Part shown: one piece after another, positions 60,165 through 64,000 of the stretch
How positions within the stretch are numbered: the stretch's first letter is position 1
How the letters are laid out: every line of letters starts with the position of its first letter
Assembly (NCBI GenBank): GCA_024362935.1
Contig: JANCRA010000061.1
Location: 2,108,001-2,172,000 of the forward strand
Length of the DNA: 64,000 nt
Direction: 5' to 3'
Source: Setophaga petechia
Lineage: Eukaryota > Chordata > Aves > Passeriformes > Parulidae
The notes under the pieces: model-generated
What the model was told of the DNA's origin: nothing
The model's input: only the letters and a program-made list of their open reading frames with translations
Databases searched by the model: none
Program-made: the position numbers and the translations under genes

Positions 60165-61205
60165 TCAATGTGCCTTCTCATAGTGAGCTTCCTGGCTTCT
60201 TGTATCAGTATCACAGTAGCTGCGACTGCGTAGACATGAAGGCCACCCAGCACTTACGTTGTCAAGTTGTTTGGAAAAGTAGCCCACCGGCCTTTTCCAG
60301 CTTCCCAGACGTTGGGTCAGGACTCCTAGTGCTAGGCACAGCCTTTCATGTGCAAACAGCTGAAAGTCTTTAGACAGATCAGGTAACCCTAATGCTGGAG
60401 CAGTTGTCAGTGCTTCCTTTAATTTTAGGAAGGCTTCTTTCTGTGGCTTGCCCCAGGTGAATGGCTGCGTCTTCTGGGCTTCGTACAGGGGTTTTGCAAT
60501 CAGTCCATAGTCCATGATCCACCGGCGACACCATCCTGCCATCCCGAGGAAGACTCGCAGCTCATGTAAATTCTGGGGCTCTGGAATAGCACAAATAGCT
60601 TGGATACGATTAGTACCTAGTTTTCGTTGTCCTTGTGAAATTTCACATCCCAGGTAAATCACAGTCTGTTGGGCAATTTGTGCCTTTCCTCTGGATACTT
60701 TGTAACCTCCCATTCCCAGTGAATTTAAAATCTCAATGGTCACCTTTATACAAGTTGCCTTTTCTTCTGTAGCTATTAGTATATCAACATATTGCAACAA
60801 TAAGTACTGGTCTCTTGGTACTTGCCCATTTTGGTCCAAATCTCCAGTTACTTTGCTAGTTGATTTCCGAACAGGGTCGGCGAATTCTTGTCGTGTCCAG
60901 GTGAGCTGGGTCTTTCTTCCATTCCTTGGGTTTTTCACTTAAAGACAAAGTTTCCTACATTCTTTGTCAAAGGGTATGCAGAGAAAGGTATCTTTTAAAT
61001 CAATTACAGTAAACCACTTATATATCTCCTTTACGGATGTTAACAATGTGTGAGAATTTGTTATCACTGGATAAATGTCCTTTTTATTTATTGTTCTGCA
61101 CTAACTTATATTCACCTATTTGGTTTCTTTACTGGAAATATTGGGGATTAAATTCTACTGTATATTTGTGACAAGTTCTTGAACCTGTTCTACAGGTTCA
61201 GTTAG
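60165..61205 (-). pseudogene. reverse transcriptase remnant of young provirus
   Basis: FTVIDLKDTFLCIPFD keeps the first catalytic Asp region. The polymerase box reads QYVDILIA, one Asp short of the YVDD motif. Stops lie at 61155-61157 (TAG) and 60935-60937 (TGA), with single-base shifts between. The thumb and connection are readable to about 60,165. RT follows the nucleocapsid directly, so protease is deleted. Confidence 0.85.
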
Positions 61206-61708
61206 TTATATTCGCCTAACACCATGGCTTTGGCAGCGTTTCCCTGCTGGAACTGATTGTCCTGGTGAAGCAACTCTGGACAATCTCGCTTCCAATGGCT
61301 CCCCCCCTTTTGCAATATGCACCTTGATTTAGGGTTAACCCCTGTGTAACGGGTCTCCTACCTTGAATATTCCTTTTATAACTCCTGAAATTTTGAGTTC
61401 CCTTTTCCTTGTACCACTGCCAAAAGGTTCTGCTGTTGATTTTTACTAGCTTCTCCTTTGCGATTGTTATATACCTTCCAAGCAACTTCAAGTAGCTTAT
61501 CTAAAATTCCTTAATTCCTCTCCTTTTAATTTTGCAATTTTTCCGAATGTCATCTTGTGACTGACCCCAGAATATGAGAGCAAGCTGAACCTTTGCTTGT
61601 TCTGTGTCCATTCAGAGATCTGTATATTTTCTTGCTACCTCCTTAAGCTTTTCAAAAAACGCAATAGGAGATTTTCTTTTCCTGCCGAACCTCATACAGT
61701 TTAGTATG

Positions 61709-61771
61709 TTTATAATATATATATATAATATATATAATAATATATATAATATAATATATAATATATAATTT
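61709..61771. repeat. (TA)n microsatellite inside gag
   Basis: Irregular ATAT/TATAATA run, replacing part of the capsid C-terminal coding sequence. Confidence 0.85.
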
Positions 61772-62708
61772 ATAGTCTTGGGTGCAGCCTTCTGAACTCC
61801 TATTTGGATTCACTCTTGATATTTCCGTAATCTCCTCATATCACCAAATAAATTAGGGTCCCAATTTGGATCCTCAGTTGGGAAATTCACATCTAAATTC
61901 CCTGTTACTAGCCCATTTCTGATATCTTCTCTTGCCCTCTCTTTGGCTGCCTTAAGTACCATCTCTTTCTCAGTCGAATCCATCAGAGTATCTAATATTA
62001 CTTGTATATCATCCCAGTCAGGATTTTGAGTTTTTATAACCATTTTTACCACTCGTGCCATTTTATCAGGATTTTCTCTATAAGTTCCGGCTGTTTTTTT
62101 TTTCCAAATAACCAAATCTGCCGGAGTAAAAGGCACTTTTACAAATACTGGCCCTTCTATTCCTACACCTTGCCGTAAGGGGGCAATTACAGTCCGTTTT
62201 TGTCTGCCCACGTCTTTTCTATCCATAACTGGGGCAAGGGTAGACCGACTCCTGGTTCTGTGGGCAACCGGGGTCGTTGACTCTCTCTCTCTCTCCTTTC
62301 TACCACAGTTACATTCTGCTCATCTTCTGAGGAAGAGGGATCAGGTGATGCTGGGAGAGGAGGATAAAGAGGGAAGGGTGTACTAGATGAGACAGGTTCA
62401 GGGCTAGGTGGGTTAGGAGCAGGCAGTGGGATAGGGGCAGATGAAGCAGGTGGGATAGGGTTAGGTGCTCTTGTTCCTATTGGAGCTACCTGTAAATCAA
62501 TATCTGTATAATCTTCCCTACTCAGGCTTTCTTTCAACACCAAGTGTTCTAAACAATGTTCCTCACAAACACCACACTTATTATTTGCAGATGTTTTAAC
62601 CACCAATAATCCACATAAACAAATCAACGTATGGAACTTCATCCCATTTTCCTTCTTGTTTACAAAACAACATTAACTGTGAAATAGTGTTATATTGCAG
62701 AGTACCGT

Positions 62709-62731
62709 TTTTTTCCTTTTTCTTTTTTTCT

Positions 62732-62774
<43 letters not shown>

Positions 62775-62776
62775 CT
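62709..62776. repeat. poly(T)/poly(A) tract inside gag matrix
   Basis: T-rich on +, A-rich on the coding strand, in frame on both sides. Confidence 0.85.
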
Positions 62777-63250
62777 CTGTTTTCCAGGGCATATTCTGGC
62801 CACCATGAATTACAATAATCAATCAACTTAGTTTTACGTAATTCGTTCCCGAAATTACCCTGTTTCCAATGTGCTAATAAGCACCCCAAAGGAGAATTTT
62901 GCGGGATTGGGGTATTATTGCCCAAAATCCCTTTAAGTTTCTCCATACCAGATACACCAGATATACCAGATACACCAGATATACCAGATTGCCGAACCCG
63001 CAACGCTTTCGCGATTGTCTTACGGAACGGCGCCTAGGCTTATACCACCAGGAATTCCTTTAGCCCAACCAAGCGCAGCTTTCGCCGCGTCTTACTGGCA
63101 GGCACCCGGACCAGGATAAAAAGCACCTTACCTTTCTCCAGGGGACGTTGTGAGCGGCGGAAGCGGTCGCGGCCGATGGGCTCCCCGAGAATCCCTCGGT
63201 GCCGGCTGGAGCGTGATCGAGTCGCGAACTCGCTCAGCAGCACTCACAGG

Positions 63251-63269
63251 GTCCCAATCTGGGTCGCCA
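63251..63269 (-). promoter_or_regulatory. primer-binding site of young provirus
   Basis: TGGCGACCCAGATTGGGAC on the minus strand, three bases after the 5' LTR. The tRNA is not assigned with confidence. Confidence 0.7.
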
Positions 63270-63272
63270 AAA

Positions 63273-63624
63273 TGTTAGCGTTCAAAAACACATAACCACG
63301 GAGTGATTATATGCGGTGCTTTTTATTAAGAGCTCTGGGAATCGGGGTATTGCAACCCAAATCTGATTCCGACCATACATTCGAGGTGAACATATTTTAT
63401 ACTCTATCGTTACATAACTTTCATGTTAATTATTAAACTTACATTGTTCTATTGTATACATATATTCTTACGGTATAATAATTATACTTAATTACTAAAC
63501 AATCATCACATCTAACAATTATATCATTTATCATACTGCTTACGCCGGTGCAGTGTTCTGAGAAAAGTACAGAGCCTAACATCTTAGAGTTCTATCTTTG
63601 ACATTTTCCAGGGTTTCACTATCA
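63273..63624 (-). mobile_element. 5' LTR of young provirus
   Basis: Identical by eye to 56263-56614 over all 352 bases. Followed on + by GTCT. Confidence 0.95.
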
Positions 63625-63944
63625 GTCTGATTGGTCTGGAGATGGCCACTGCTTGCTGTAAATCCTGTAAAGTTTTGCTCAAGAGAAATGAGGTTAATTA
63701 TTCAAATCAACCTCTCCTTATATGTGTGTGTTTCCTGAAATGTGTGGTACTTGGTAGGGTCAGCCATACAGCAGCTTATAGAGCCAGATTTTACTGGTGT
63801 CCCATGGCTGAATTCTAATTCAAAGCAGAGCAAGAGGTAATGCTTGGACCCATGTCAAGGAGGTTTGCTAACATATTTTATCCAAGTTCAATTTGATTGC
63901 ATTATTCATTCTCTCTACTTTGCCACTAGCTTGGGGCCTGTAAG
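63625..63944 (-). mobile_element. older ERV, integrase C-terminus (right half)
   Basis: Minus strand: a PQASGK-VERMN-like catalytic Glu region (broken), then ALPLALL.IRI and PYQVPH. The frame has many stops. Interrupted at both ends by LTRs of the young family. Confidence 0.65.
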
Positions 63945-64000
63945 TGTTAGCATTCAAAAACACATAATCACGGAGCGATTATATGCGGTGCTTTTTATTA
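63945..64000 (-). mobile_element. start of another LTR of the young family
   Basis: TGTTAGCATTCAAAAACACA... differs from the young LTR at three of 56 bases. Continues beyond the window, so solo LTR or provirus cannot be told. Confidence 0.85.

Larger units (their letters stand above)
61216..63003 (-). pseudogene. gag of young provirus
   Basis: Matrix (ILGNNTPIPQNSPLGCLLAH, WDEVPYVDLFMWII) holds a 60-base A-rich insertion read as poly-Lys. A proline-rich linker follows in another frame, then capsid (APLRQGVGIEGPVFVKVPFT, ...DWDDIQVILDTLMDS) ending at TGA 61810-61812. A (TA)n expansion at 61,709-61,771 sits near the capsid C-domain. The nucleocapsid zinc knuckle at about 61,285-61,320 is shifted by its G run. 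Confidence 0.8.
56263..63624 (-). mobile_element. young gamma-type provirus, hypermutated
   Basis: LTR, primer site, gag, partial pol, env, polypurine tract, LTR in minus orientation, about 7.36 kb, flanked by GTCT on both sides (56259-56262 and 63625-63628). Identical LTRs mean recent insertion. No frame is intact: protease and the start of RT are deleted, and nine in-frame stops are TAG/TGA, nearly all where the family has Trp. Confidence 0.9.

Noticed and set aside
62948..62990. Short tandem repeat resembling a CRISPR or satellite
   Set aside because: Only a few ATACCAGATACACCAG units in the provirus gag start. Eukaryotic context.

Overview
The window reads as bird nuclear DNA, most likely from a passerine. 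It has spliced genes, CR1 LINE 3' ends, avian-type gamma-class ERVs and an ERV-L pol remnant, and a Topors-like RING gene. Two gene identities anchor it: RHOBTB3 exons on + at 0.2-1.4 kb, and ELL2-like exons on - from 7.2 kb to 36 kb. In humans RHOBTB3 and ELL2 are near neighbours at 5q15 in the same relative orientation, and human chromosome 5q corresponds to the avian Z. The block is therefore sex-chromosome derived (Z or a W gametolog). Heavy ERV load, gene decay and tandem duplication favour W, but the sequence alone cannot settle this.

Layout. 0-1.4 kb: two RHOBTB3 exons, the second frameshifted, with no later exons seen. 2.2-3.4 kb: CR1 and an LTR with unusually long inverted ends. 5.9-21.1 kb and 23.2-39.0 kb: two homologous units of a segmental duplication. 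They carry three partial copies (A, B, C) of a fast-evolving ELL2-like gene, exons on -. Copy A has the C-terminal (occludin/ELL) exons. Copy B is decayed, with stops and lost exons. Copy C has the best-preserved N-terminal and middle exons. Splice sites and reading-frame phases agree between copies. A gamma-ERV integrase fragment lies between the units.

39.0-46.5 kb: an old provirus on + with a tRNA-Phe-type primer site, most of RT deleted and env in pieces. It abuts a CpG island at 46.46-46.74 kb. 47-50.5 kb: probable solo LTRs. 51.6-53.0 kb: ERV-L pol remnant. 53.5-54.6 kb: an apparently intact single-exon Topors-like RING gene on -, with a Ser-Cys hexamer repeat. 56.3-63.6 kb: a very young provirus on -, with identical 352-bp LTRs and a 4-bp target duplication, nested in an older ERV. 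Its reading frames are broken mostly by TGG-to-stop changes, a G-to-A hypermutation signature. Another LTR of the same family begins at 63,945 and runs off the window.

How it works together: the host genes point to an ancestral RHOBTB3-ELL2 neighbourhood that lost RHOBTB3's 3' half and amplified an ELL2-like paralogue. Retroelements occupy the junctions and most of the right half.
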